DNA of 9,480 bases, from positions 1-9,480 of the forward strand of contig CAYZHY010000134.1 of assembly GCA_964477525.1 (NCBI GenBank), written 5' to 3'. The notes under the pieces were generated by a model. The model was not told the DNA's origin. It saw only the letters and a list, made by a program, of their open reading frames with translations, and did no database searches. Shown piece after piece: positions 1 to 6,185 of the stretch. How positions within the stretch are numbered: position 1 is the first letter of the stretch; the number at the start of each line of letters is the position of its first letter. Source of the DNA: PCC-9228 sp964477525 (lineage in GTDB: Bacteria > Cyanobacteriota > Cyanobacteriia > Cyanobacteriales > PCC-9228). Made by a program: the position numbers and the translations under genes.

Positions 1-293
1 CCATTGACAAGGGCCGTCTTTTCAATGGAAGCCAACCAAAAATGCCAGCATGTATGGGATTTAGATTTGGGTAGTAGGGCCGTCATTAAGCATGGGTTTC
101 TAACTATTTCTTAGTTGCGGAAAACAACAAAGTCCCGATGTTTTCAAGTTTCAAGATTTTTCATCGCGAACGTTCAGGGGATTTTATAGGTACTTCATAA
201 AAGTTAAAATTTATTTTTACTTCTTTATTCCCGGTAAAAATTTTCTACTATGGAAACGGATCTGAAAGTAGTGAAGTTTGCGGGTTAGATAAT
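1..293. other. Left-edge intergenic region, no gene assigned
   Basis: No convincing gene lies here. One forward frame is open from the window edge to a TAG at 112-114 (37 codons), but the peptide resembles no family I know and could equally be chance. A 7-bp inverted repeat (CCATTGA 1-7, TCAATGG 22-28) and a 9-bp direct repeat (AGGGCCGTC at 10-18 and 77-85) are visible. The 110 bases before the symporter start are AT-rich and probably carry its promoter, but no good -35/-10 pair stands out. Confidence 0.5.
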
Positions 294-1688
294 ATGATAA
301 GCAACTGCTCCGATCGGGGAAATCTTGGAGTTTTCAATCAAATTGCCTACGGTTTAGGAGATTTTGGTCCGTCGCTGGCAGGAAACGCCGTTTTGGTCTT
401 CTTTCTGTTCTTTATGACCACGGTAGCTGGATTGCCAGCCGACTTAGCCGGCTTGATTATGTTTGTGGCCCATTCCTGGAGTGCCGTCAGTACGTTGATT
501 GTGGGTCAGTTCAGCGATCGCTTGCAAACTCGTTGGGGGAGACGGCACATTTGGATGATTCTCAGTGCGCCCATCATGGCTGTTAGCTTTGTTCTAATGT
601 GGTGGGTTCCTCCAACATCAGAATGGTTCCGTTTCGTCTATTACTTAGCCCTCGTGCTCATCTTTGAAACCGCTGCTAACATTTACCTCATTCCCTACGG
701 GGCATTGCTAACCGACCAAAGCGACGACCCGCAATACCACATACGACTCAACGGACTTCGTTTTGGCTTTTCCCTCGCTGGATGCATGGGGGCTCTGGTT
801 GCCATGCGCGCGATCGCGCAGTGGGAGTATAGACCCACACAACAACTTTGGGATTTAGGCTTGGTCGGCGCTTTCCTCACAGTCGCCTCTATTGCTTTTT
901 GCTGCTGGGGAACCCAAGAACGCGAATGCACCCAGCCAGCCAATGACAATTCCCGCTGGCAAGAATTTAAATCCCTGTTTCAAAATCGACCCCTCCTATT
1001 TTTGGTCGGGATTCACGCTTTGGCCTGGTTGGCGGTACAAATTACACCTGCTATTGTGCCTTATTTCGTCAATCACTACATGGACCTCAGTTCCACTCAA
1101 ACTACCCAAGTGATTCTGGTTATTCAAGGCATGGCTTTGATGGGAATGTTCGTTTGGGAACCGTTGAGCCGTCGCTTGGGCAAACGAGTGGTTCACTGGC
1201 TGGGAAGCAGTATTTGGATAGTCGCCATGTTGAACTGGTTGTGGCTGGAACCAGGACAACTCGATCGCATGTATATCCTCGCTGCTACGGCTGGCATGGG
1301 TATGGCATCTTCCTACCTGGTTCCCCCATCCATGCTGCCGGAAGTGGCGGATTGGGATGAGTTGCATACTGGCAAGCGACGGGAAGGTTTGTTCTGGAGT
1401 CTGCTGCTTTTCTTACAAAAGTTGATTCTGGCCATGGGATTGTTTCTGGTAGGACAGTTGCTCAATCGTTTTGGTTTCGCCGAATCCGTACCGGGTCCTG
1501 TAGAAGTTATCCAACCCGAATCGGCTTTGATGGCCATTCGTTATATCGTTGTCTTTGTACCTGTCTTAGCGTTAGCGGGAAGCTTGATCCTGACATTGAT
1601 TTATCCACTCGATCGCACTACCTATCAAAATACTCTCTTTGAGCTTGAAAAGAGACGTTTGGCGAATTCTTCAATATCCGCTAATTAG
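294..1688 (+). CDS. GPH-family sugar:cation symporter (MFS, MelB-like)
   Basis: A 464-residue integral membrane transporter of the glycoside-pentoside-hexuronide (GPH) branch of the major facilitator superfamily. Members couple sugar or glycoside uptake to Na+ or H+ across the cytoplasmic membrane. Seen in the sequence: the N-terminal YGLGDFG motif (19-25), the cytoplasmic loop D75-R76-L-Q-T-R80-W-G-R83-R84 that matches the family's D..xxRxGRR signature, the LLTDQSDD..RLNGLRF segment (138-157), and the late PEVADWDELHTGKRREG segment (349-365), which is the diagnostic GPH loop. About twelve hydrophobic stretches are spread over a normal family length. The start places YGLGDFG at the usual distance from the N-terminus; no good Shine-Dalgarno is seen. 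A strong terminator follows the stop. The substrate cannot be told: no glycosidase or kinase gene is nearby. Confidence 0.88.
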   Translation: MISNCSDRGNLGVFNQIAYGLGDFGPSLAGNAVLVFFLFFMTTVAGLPADLAGLIMFVAHSWSAVSTLIVGQFSDRLQTRWGRRHIWMILSAPIMAVSFVLMWWVPPTSEWFRFVYYLALVLIFETAANIYLIPYGALLTDQSDDPQYHIRLNGLRFGFSLAGCMGALVAMRAIAQWEYRPTQQLWDLGLVGAFLTVASIAFCCWGTQERECTQPANDNSRWQEFKSLFQNRPLLFLVGIHALAWLAVQITPAIVPYFVNHYMDLSSTQTTQVILVIQGMALMGMFVWEPLSRRLGKRVVHWLGSSIWIVAMLNWLWLEPGQLDRMYILAATAGMGMASSYLVPPSMLPEVADWDELHTGKRREGLFWSLLLFLQKLILAMGLFLVGQLLNRFGFAESVPGPVEVIQPESALMAIRYIVVFVPVLALAGSLILTLIYPLDRTTYQNTLFELEKRRLANSSISAN

Positions 1689-1698
1689 CCTTCCGAAT

Positions 1699-1732
1699 AG
1701 CGATCGCTACAAGTAGCGATCGCTGTTTTTTT
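1699..1732 (+). terminator. Rho-independent terminator formed by two HIP1 sites
   Basis: AGCGATCGCTAC (1699-1710) and GTAGCGATCGCT (1713-1724) are perfect reverse complements, separated by AA, and are followed by G and seven T (1726-1732). With a realistic 4-base loop this is an 11-bp GC-rich stem plus a U-tract, ten bases after the symporter stop codon. Each arm contains a complete HIP1 octamer. Confidence 0.85.
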
Positions 1733-1761
1733 CTTCGAAAGCAGATTGGTAGCGTTTTTTT

Positions 1762-2139
1762 ATGTTTAAATCAATACGAATTTTCCATTTTGCTGCCTTG
1801 GTAGCAGTAGCATCTCCTCTGTTGGTTGCTTGTGGTGGCAAACAGTTGGCAACTTGTCGGTTTGAAGAAATTGAAGGTTCCGAAGTAGAATTCGATCCCG
1901 GTGATATAGACGTGGAAGGCGGCGAAGTGGAAATGATTTGCTCTCAAAAAACCATTGATGTTACTTGGTCGCAGTTTCGTCGTCGTTTAAATATCGATCC
2001 TGGCAATTATAAAAATCGTTTGTCTCGCTTTCAACGAGAAGTCGATTGCGTCAAAGAACAAGGCAACAAAAAGCAAGTTTTGTGCAAACGCAACAACCAA
2101 GGGAAATACAAATCTTTGAATTTTCGTTACGATGATTGA
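1762..2139 (+). CDS. Small predicted lipoprotein with four extra cysteines
   Basis: A 125-residue exported protein of unknown function. Residues 1-23 form a lipoprotein signal peptide: K3 and R6, a hydrophobic core (about 8-20), then the lipobox L21-V22-A23-C24, so the mature chain would begin at C24 followed by GGK and be anchored by a lipid. The mature part starts acidic (about residues 35-57, rich in E and D) and becomes basic (from about residue 73). Besides the lipidated cysteine there are C32, C60, C96 and C108, enough for two disulfides, suggesting a compact periplasmic or surface domain. I recognise no family. The start codon lies only 29 bases after the preceding terminator's T-run and has no clear ribosome binding site, so separate transcription is not obvious. 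Lipoprotein call is firm; function is open. Confidence 0.75.
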   Translation: MFKSIRIFHFAALVAVASPLLVACGGKQLATCRFEEIEGSEVEFDPGDIDVEGGEVEMICSQKTIDVTWSQFRRRLNIDPGNYKNRLSRFQREVDCVKEQGNKKQVLCKRNNQGKYKSLNFRYDD

Positions 2140-2287
2140 TTGTTAAAAATTTATACAAATATTTTTTAGGAACTTTACGATGGTTGCACTTATTTTGTAG
2201 TTACTTTAAAAAGAAAAGCGTCGATTTTTAACGATTTTTTGTTTAAAAACTTGAAAAAATCCCTATAAAAATAAAAAAATAAACAGC

Positions 2288-2309
2288 AAATAAAAAACGT
2301 TTTTTATTT
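2288..2309. repeat. 22-bp perfect AT-rich palindrome next to a promoter
   Basis: AAATAAAAAAC (2288-2298) is followed directly by its reverse complement GTTTTTTATTT (2299-2309). The palindrome overlaps the first bases of the candidate -35 element at 2307-2312. It could be an operator for a dimeric regulator, a weak bidirectional terminator, or simply a product of the A/T runs. The symmetry is seen; a role is inferred. Confidence 0.45.
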
Positions 2310-2335
2310 ACAACAATACGAAAAACATGTAAAAT
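2307..2335 (+). promoter_or_regulatory. Candidate sigma-70 type promoter for the sodium:solute symporter
   Basis: TTTACA (2307-2312) and TAAAAT (2330-2335) each match the -35 and -10 consensus at five of six positions, with a 17-base spacer. Transcription would start near 2342, giving a leader of about 48 bases before the symporter start. In such AT-rich DNA, chance matches are possible. Confidence 0.4.
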
Positions 2336-2389
2336 TTATCAAAATATTTCCATATCCCTATCCCTGGCTATAAAAACAACCAATAAAAA

Positions 2390-4198
2390 ATGACAATATT
2401 CGATTGGTCGATCTGCCTAGCTTATATAGGATTATCTTTACTGCTGGGCTTTTTGGTTTCCCGTCGCGGTGGCAAAAGTCTGGAAGAATTTTTTGTTTCC
2501 GGGCGATCGCTTCGGTGGTGGCTAGCAGGAACCAGCATGGCAGCTACCACTTTTTCCATCGATACGCCCTTGTATATTGCCGGTGTCGTTGGCGATCGCG
2601 GTATTGCCGGCAACTGGGAATGGTGGAACTTCGCCATCGCTCATATTATCATGATTTATATCTTTGCCCGATTGTGGCGGCGATCGCAAGTAGTCACCGA
2701 TGCGGAACTGACGGAACTTCGCTACGGCGGTCGCGGGGCAGCTTGGCTGCGAGGGGTCAAAGCCTTTCTATTCGCCGTTCCCATCAACTGCATCGGCATC
2801 GGTTACGCCATGCTAGCCATGGTTAAAGTGGTGGATGCCTTGGAAATCTGGTCGAGTTTGGGCATCGAACCCGGGCAACAGGTCAAATTATTTAGTACCA
2901 TTGGTGTGAGCCTGTTGGTTTTGCTCTACACCAGCTTTGCCGGCTTGTGGGGCGTGGTCGTTACCGATTTTTTCCAATTTTTCCTAGGATTGTTGGGGGC
3001 CATCGTCGTAGCCGTGGTATCGGTTAACTCGGTGGGAGGAATGGAAACCTTAATTACCAAAGTTCAAGCCAATACCCAAGCCGATACGCTATCGTTTTTT
3101 CCTCTATCCCTGACCACTTCCGGCATTCGCTGGCAGGAAACCGCAGGCATTACCGCCAGCAGCTTTTTTGCCTATACCTTCGTACAGTGGTGGTCGTTCC
3201 GTCGCAGCGATGGAGGCGGCGAATTTATCCAACGGCTGATTTCCACCAAGGATGAGGTAGAGTCCGAGAAGGCAGCTTGGTTTTTTAATATTTTGCACTA
3301 TATCGTGCGCACCTGGCCTTGGATTGTGGTCGCTTTAGCCGCGATCGCAGTTTTTCCCGAACTCAGCGACCGAGAACTGGGCTACCCCAAACTAATGCTG
3401 GAATTTTTGCCCCCCGGCTTGTTGGGATTGGTGGCGGCTTCCCTGTTGGCAGCGTTTATGAGTACGGTGTCTACCTCCATTAATTGGGGGGCTTCCTATT
3501 TAACCAACGATATCTACCTGCGTTTTCTCAATCCCAATGCCAGCCAGTCGCAGTTGGTGGCGGCAGGTCGTTTGGCATCGGTTTTGGTAACGGTTTTGGG
3601 GGCCATGGCGGCGTTTTTCTCGGAAAGCGTGGCGATGGTGTTTCAGTTGGTGATTGCCATTGGTACCGGTCCGGGATTGGTGTTAATTTTACGTTGGTTC
3701 TGGTGGCGTATCAATGCTATGGCAGAACTGACTTCCATGCTGGCAGGATTTGTGGTGGGATTTTCCACCAGCGTGGTTCCCATTTTGCAAATTGATGATT
3801 TTGGCTGGCGGTTGATGGTGACTTCAGCGATTACCGCAGCGATTTGGATTCCGGCGATGTTGCTGACCCCTCCCGAAGATGCCGAGACGCTGAATAATTT
3901 CTATGCCAGGGTTCGACCTCCCGGTTTTTGGCGGCAGCAGGAACAAGCAACAGGCATTGAAAGTGAAGGCAATTTTTTACGCAATGTTAAACAGGTCATA
4001 GCAGCTTTGTTTCTGCTATTTGGTGTCATGTTTGGCATTGGTGGCTTTTTGCTGTTGCAACCCTTTGCCGGGTGGATGTTTACCATTATTGCCGGAGTGG
4101 GTTGGATGTGGTTGCGGCGGTTGCGAAAATCCCGGGTTTTGCCTACTCCCAGACCGGGATTGTCGGATGAGGATGTTTCCGATTCCGGAAAATGGTAA
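2390..4198 (+). CDS. Sodium:solute symporter (SSS family)
   Basis: A 602-residue membrane protein of the SSS family, which uses the Na+ gradient to import sugars, amino acids, proline, urea or similar solutes. Seen: the N-terminal FFVSGRSLRWWLAGTSMAATTF region (34-55), typical of the first helices of sugar-type SSS members; AGLWGVVVTDFFQFFLG (184-200), the family signature helix; and FMSTVSTSINWGASYLTNDIY (356-376), whose Ser/Thr cluster (358-363) falls where the family places its Na2 sodium site. The segment from about 492 to 514 (TPPEDAETLNNFYARVRPPG) matches the cytoplasmic tail motif of many long members. Two further hydrophobic segments follow (about 535-575), then a polar tail. Length is normal for a 13-15 helix member. 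No Shine-Dalgarno is evident before the ATG. Family is sure; substrate is not, and no catabolic gene lies beside it. Confidence 0.9.
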   Translation: MTIFDWSICLAYIGLSLLLGFLVSRRGGKSLEEFFVSGRSLRWWLAGTSMAATTFSIDTPLYIAGVVGDRGIAGNWEWWNFAIAHIIMIYIFARLWRRSQVVTDAELTELRYGGRGAAWLRGVKAFLFAVPINCIGIGYAMLAMVKVVDALEIWSSLGIEPGQQVKLFSTIGVSLLVLLYTSFAGLWGVVVTDFFQFFLGLLGAIVVAVVSVNSVGGMETLITKVQANTQADTLSFFPLSLTTSGIRWQETAGITASSFFAYTFVQWWSFRRSDGGGEFIQRLISTKDEVESEKAAWFFNILHYIVRTWPWIVVALAAIAVFPELSDRELGYPKLMLEFLPPGLLGLVAASLLAAFMSTVSTSINWGASYLTNDIYLRFLNPNASQSQLVAAGRLASVLVTVLGAMAAFFSESVAMVFQLVIAIGTGPGLVLILRWFWWRINAMAELTSMLAGFVVGFSTSVVPILQIDDFGWRLMVTSAITAAIWIPAMLLTPPEDAETLNNFYARVRPPGFWRQQEQATGIESEGNFLRNVKQVIAALFLLFGVMFGIGGFLLLQPFAGWMFTIIAGVGWMWLRRLRKSRVLPTPRPGLSDEDVSDSGKW

Positions 4199-4229
4199 AA
4201 TATAGGAAAATGTAACAAAAGTTTAAACG

Positions 4230-4421
4230 ATGAAGGCTTTTTTCCGGCAAGTTGTTGCTCCCATTTTGATTGTTTTGGTATTTCTGGTGGCTTTAGCTGC
4301 TACCAGTGCCCGTATCTTTTTACCCAATGATATGGTTACGCCAGCCCCTGGGGGGATGGTTCCTTCTATCTCTTTGATGGTTGCCCATACGCCACCCTAT
4401 TCGATCTCTAGTGCTGGCTAG
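4230..4421 (+). CDS. Small membrane-anchored protein of unknown function
   Basis: A 63-residue protein beginning 31 bases after the symporter stop, in the same direction and possibly cotranscribed. Residues 1-6 carry K2 and R6; about 8-29 form one strongly hydrophobic helix (APILIVLVFLVALAATSA), followed by RIFLPNDM and a Pro/Gly/Ser-rich tail with no further helix. The layout suggests a single-pass membrane protein or an uncleaved signal anchor with a short extracytoplasmic tail. My impression is that similar short proteins with a helix followed by a RIFLP-type motif occur in other cyanobacteria, but I cannot verify that here. Function is unknown; an accessory subunit of the preceding transporter is only a possibility raised by adjacency. 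Confidence 0.6.
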   Translation: MKAFFRQVVAPILIVLVFLVALAATSARIFLPNDMVTPAPGGMVPSISLMVAHTPPYSISSAG

Positions 4422-4467
4422 CTATTAAGAATATTCTCAATTTAAGTATGAAGTTTTCTATGGAAAT

Positions 4468-4944
4468 ATGACACCAGGGTATCGCATCGACAGCGGTTCT
4501 CCTTTAGAACGCCCGTTGCTGTTGAAGTTGATGCAGCAATGCTATCAAGAATTGTATCCACAGCCGGATGTTTCCCACCTCGAAAATACGGTGAATCGGT
4601 ATCTGTCGGTGTTTACGCCTTTGTGGTTTGCTAGGCTGGCGGATGCGGATGAGTCTTCTCAGCAATCGCCGGTTGGTTGTCTTTGGATGGGCAATGCTAC
4701 CGACCAAATTGCTGGCAGACCGACCGCTTATATATTTTTGCTTTACGTTCTCCCCCAGTACCGCCGTCAGGGCATTGGTACGGCTTTGCTACGGAAGGCG
4801 GAAACTTGGGCGAAAACGCGCGGCGATCGCCAAATTGGTTTGCAAGTCTTTCTCGATAACGAGCATGCTCTCCATTTATATAAAAAATTGGGCTATCATA
4901 CCCAATCTCTCTGGATGGTGAAAAATTTAGAAGAAAATAGTTGA
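4468..4944 (+). CDS. GNAT-family N-acetyltransferase
   Basis: A 158-residue single-domain acetyltransferase that would transfer an acetyl group from acetyl-CoA to an unknown amine, probably in the cytoplasm. Motif A is clear: LLYVLPQYRRQGIGTALLRKAETWA (91-115), with the R-x-x-G-x-G loop (R99, G102, G104) that binds the CoA pyrophosphate. Motif B is the ending LQVFLDNEHALHLYKKLGY (125-143), with the N131 and LYxKLGY pattern seen across the family. The N-terminal half (1-60) is less conserved and likely shapes the acceptor site. The start has a GGA close upstream. The gene is 46 bases past the small membrane protein and the last of the rightward block. The substrate cannot be predicted from sequence: it could be a small molecule or a protein N-terminus or lysine. 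Confidence 0.88.
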   Translation: MTPGYRIDSGSPLERPLLLKLMQQCYQELYPQPDVSHLENTVNRYLSVFTPLWFARLADADESSQQSPVGCLWMGNATDQIAGRPTAYIFLLYVLPQYRRQGIGTALLRKAETWAKTRGDRQIGLQVFLDNEHALHLYKKLGYHTQSLWMVKNLEENS

Positions 4945-4969
4945 TTTTTTTGGGTGGGAATGCTATAAT
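4941..4969 (+). promoter_or_regulatory. Candidate extended -10 promoter in the convergent spacer
   Basis: TTGATT (4941-4946), a 17-base spacer, and a perfect TATAAT (4964-4969) preceded by TGC, i.e. an extended -10 (TGnTATAAT). It is the best sigma-70 type promoter I find in the window, yet no gene lies downstream on this strand before the hairpin at 5059-5079. The -35 overlaps the last codon of the acetyltransferase gene. Predicted transcription start is near 4976. Confidence 0.5.
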
Positions 4970-4975
4970 CTTCTT

Positions 4976-5092
4976 AGAAAGTAAAGATAAATAATGGAAA
5001 TATAGGCAGTTAGCAACAAGCACGTCTATCCCATTATCTAGAAGTATACGTCAAAAAACCGAGGAAGTCAACCCCTCGGGAAAAAATTTTTT
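4976..5092 (+). ncRNA. Candidate small non-coding RNA (about 115 nt)
   Basis: Inference from three elements: a strong promoter just upstream, a foldable body, and a hairpin followed by GAAAAAATTTTTT at the 3' end. In the body, ATAATGG (4991-4997) pairs with CCATTAT (5031-5037), and inside it ATAGGC (5002-5007) pairs with GTCTAT (5024-5029, one G-U), leaving an apical loop of about 16 bases. A further outer pairing of CTTCT(T)AG (4970-4977) with CTAGAAG (5038-5044) exists, but its left arm would fall partly before the predicted start. It has no open frame of note. I do not recognise it as 6S, SRP RNA, tmRNA or Yfr1 (the Yfr1 core ACUCCUCACAC is absent). The spacer might instead hold only a terminator. 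Confidence 0.3.
5053..5092 (-). terminator. Hairpin terminator between convergent genes, probably bidirectional
   Basis: CCGAGG (5059-5064) pairs with CCTCGG (5074-5079) around a 9-base loop. On the minus strand the stem is followed at once by six T (complement of 5058-5053), a standard terminator 110 bases past the sufE stop. On the plus strand the stem is followed by GAAAAAATTTTTT (5080-5092), so it may also stop rightward transcription, less efficiently because the T-run is displaced by seven bases. Confidence 0.65.
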
Positions 5093-5109
5093 AACTGGTA
5101 GGAAATTCC

Positions 5110-5179
5110 CTAGCGATCGCTAGCTTCCCCAAGCATACAATAGTAGGTAAAGAAAAATAGGGGAAAAAGCGATCGCTAG
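5110..5179. repeat. Inverted pair of extended HIP1 sites downstream of sufE
   Basis: CTAGCGATCGCT (5110-5121) and AGCGATCGCTAG (5168-5179) are perfect 12-base reverse complements 46 bases apart. Because the HIP1 core is itself palindromic, AGCGATCGCTAGC also reads as a direct repeat (5112-5124, 5168-5180). There is no T-run, so it is not a terminator by itself. It could fold in the 3' end of the sufE transcript. Confidence 0.5.
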
Positions 5180-5188
5180 CAGACCAAC

Positions 5189-5620
5189 TTAAACAGCAGC
5201 CTCCTGTTGGAAAGCCGAAGCCTTTTGCTTCATCATTTGGAAAATATTGTAGAACCCATTCGCCCGGGAAGGCGTTAAACTAACATTGAGTCCAGTCTCT
5301 TGAATAAAGTCGGGAGAAATCTGGGAAATCTCCTCTGGTGTCAAACCATTGAGACCTTCAATCAAAAGAGACACCAAACCTTTAACCAACTGTGCATCGG
5401 AATCGCCGCGATACCAGACCTTGCCATCGCGACACTCAGCCACCACATAGACCTGAGACACGCAACCAGGAACTTTATTTTCGTCTACCTTATGTTCTTC
5501 TGGAAGTGCCTCCAGCCGCTTGGCAAAATGAAGAAGCTGTTCGTATTTCCGCTTGGGGTCAGAGACACGTTGGAACCGTTGCACCATTTTATTCAGTTTT
5601 GGAGAGGGAGTAGAAACCAT
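5189..5620 (-). CDS. sufE: SufE cysteine desulfuration protein
   Basis: A 143-residue cytoplasmic sulfur acceptor. SufE takes persulfide sulfur from the cysteine desulfurase SufS, stimulates it, and passes sulfur to the SufBCD scaffold for Fe-S cluster assembly. The family landmarks are all present: the active-site loop VPGCVSQVYV (50-59) with the sulfur-accepting C53, equivalent to C51 of the E. coli protein; RGDSDAQLVKGLVSLL (71-86); LTPEEI (93-98); and the C-terminal SLTPSRANGF (114-123). Length is close to E. coli SufE (138). A second cysteine (C64) lies just after the active loop. The gene stands apart from any suf operon genes. Its start is preceded by AT-rich DNA without a good Shine-Dalgarno, but a promoter candidate lies 36 bases upstream. 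In cyanobacteria, the SufE partner could also serve other desulfurases. Confidence 0.95.
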   Translation of the reverse strand: MVSTPSPKLNKMVQRFQRVSDPKRKYEQLLHFAKRLEALPEEHKVDENKVPGCVSQVYVVAECRDGKVWYRGDSDAQLVKGLVSLLIEGLNGLTPEEISQISPDFIQETGLNVSLTPSRANGFYNIFQMMKQKASAFQQEAAV

Positions 5621-5662
5621 AAATTGCCAAAATATAGGAATAATAATTTACCACGCACCTAC

Positions 5663-5690
5663 AGTATAAAAAAAAATAGACACTCGGCAA
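5663..5690 (-). promoter_or_regulatory. Candidate sigma-70 type promoter for sufE
   Basis: Reading the minus strand, TTGCCG (complement of 5690-5685) and TATACT (complement of 5668-5663) are spaced by 16 bases. Predicted start is near 5656, leaving a leader of about 36 bases before the sufE ATG. It lies in the 79-base gap after the csaA-like gene, so sufE need not depend on readthrough. Confidence 0.45.
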
Positions 5691-5699
5691 AGGTAGGGA

Positions 5700-6056
5700 T
5701 TAGCGAATAGGGGAACCATTTTTTACCGGCAAATGGGGTTGTAAGAGAATGGTTTCCTTGCCATCGCAAGCCGCCAACACCAGAACCTCCGAAGAAACAC
5801 CAGCAACTTGCTTGGGGGAAAGATTGGCAACCACCACCACCTGTTTGCCCAGCAACTCTTCTTCTGTATAATTGTGGGTTAGTTGGGCAGAACTGGTTTT
5901 CATCCCCAAATCTCCCACATCGATTGTCAGAATGTAGGCAGGTTGTTTGGCCTTGGGATTGGGTTCTACCTCCACAATCCTGCCAACACGCATATCCACC
6001 TGCATAAAATCCTGTAGGTCAATTTCTGGATTGGCTTGGGAAGGGATTTCTGCCAT
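5700..6056 (-). CDS. csaA: CsaA-like tRNA-binding (EMAP/OB-fold) protein
   Basis: A stand-alone tRNA-binding domain of the CsaA type (the OB fold also found at the end of methionyl-tRNA synthetase and in Arc1p/EMAPII). CsaA has been proposed to act as an export-related chaperone and binds tRNA; its cellular role is unsettled. From the chosen start the protein has 118 residues: DLQDFMQVDMRVGRIVEVEP (13-32), ILTIDVGDLGMKTSSAQLTHNY (42-63) with the conserved K-x-SSAQ motif, LLGKQVVVVANLSPKQVAGVSSEVLVLA (68-95), and a C-terminal LLQPHLPVKNGSPI. Four in-frame ATGs exist (6152, 6101, 6074, 6056). I prefer 6056 because it matches the usual family length of about 110, has GGGAG about 11 bases upstream, and the extra 32 residues look unlike the family. 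The longest form would start only 33 bases from the divergent TPR gene. Confidence 0.87.
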   Translation of the reverse strand: MAEIPSQANPEIDLQDFMQVDMRVGRIVEVEPNPKAKQPAYILTIDVGDLGMKTSSAQLTHNYTEEELLGKQVVVVANLSPKQVAGVSSEVLVLAACDGKETILLQPHLPVKNGSPIR

Positions 6057-6185
6057 AAAAAATTTATCTCCCATCGGATCTTGGATATTTGCCGTTACCA
6101 TAATACCGATTGCTTGTATGGGTATTGACCCCACAAACAAAATCTTTCCCATCGTTGACAGAGAAATTATAAAAAATTACCAGCT

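Larger units (their letters stand above)
2140..2389. other. AT-rich spacer upstream of the sodium:solute symporter
   Basis: A very AT-rich 250-base spacer between lipoprotein and symporter genes with no open frame of note. It contains tandem CGATTTTT-type motifs near 2222-2241, a 22-bp palindrome (2288-2309) and a candidate promoter (2307-2335), both listed separately. No GC-rich terminator hairpin for the lipoprotein gene was seen. Confidence 0.6.

Noticed and set aside
3901..4218. 105-codon minus-strand open frame over the symporter 3' end
   Set aside because: It is opposite the C-terminal helices of the sodium:solute symporter and has no recognisable motif or start signal.
5300..5710. 136-codon plus-strand open frame opposite sufE
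   Set aside because: It lies antisense to a clear sufE gene, its peptide shows no domain, and sufE conservation explains the open frame.
6057..6152. N-terminal extension of the csaA-like protein from ATG 6152
   Set aside because: The extra 32 residues do not resemble the family, the total would exceed the usual length, and ATG 6056 has a better placed GGGAG. The longer form cannot be fully excluded.
6155..6173. Perfect TTGACA (6155-6160) followed by TATAAA (6168-6173) before the first TPR gene
   Set aside because: The spacer is only 7 bases, far too short for a promoter, and no other -10 lies at 16-18 bases.
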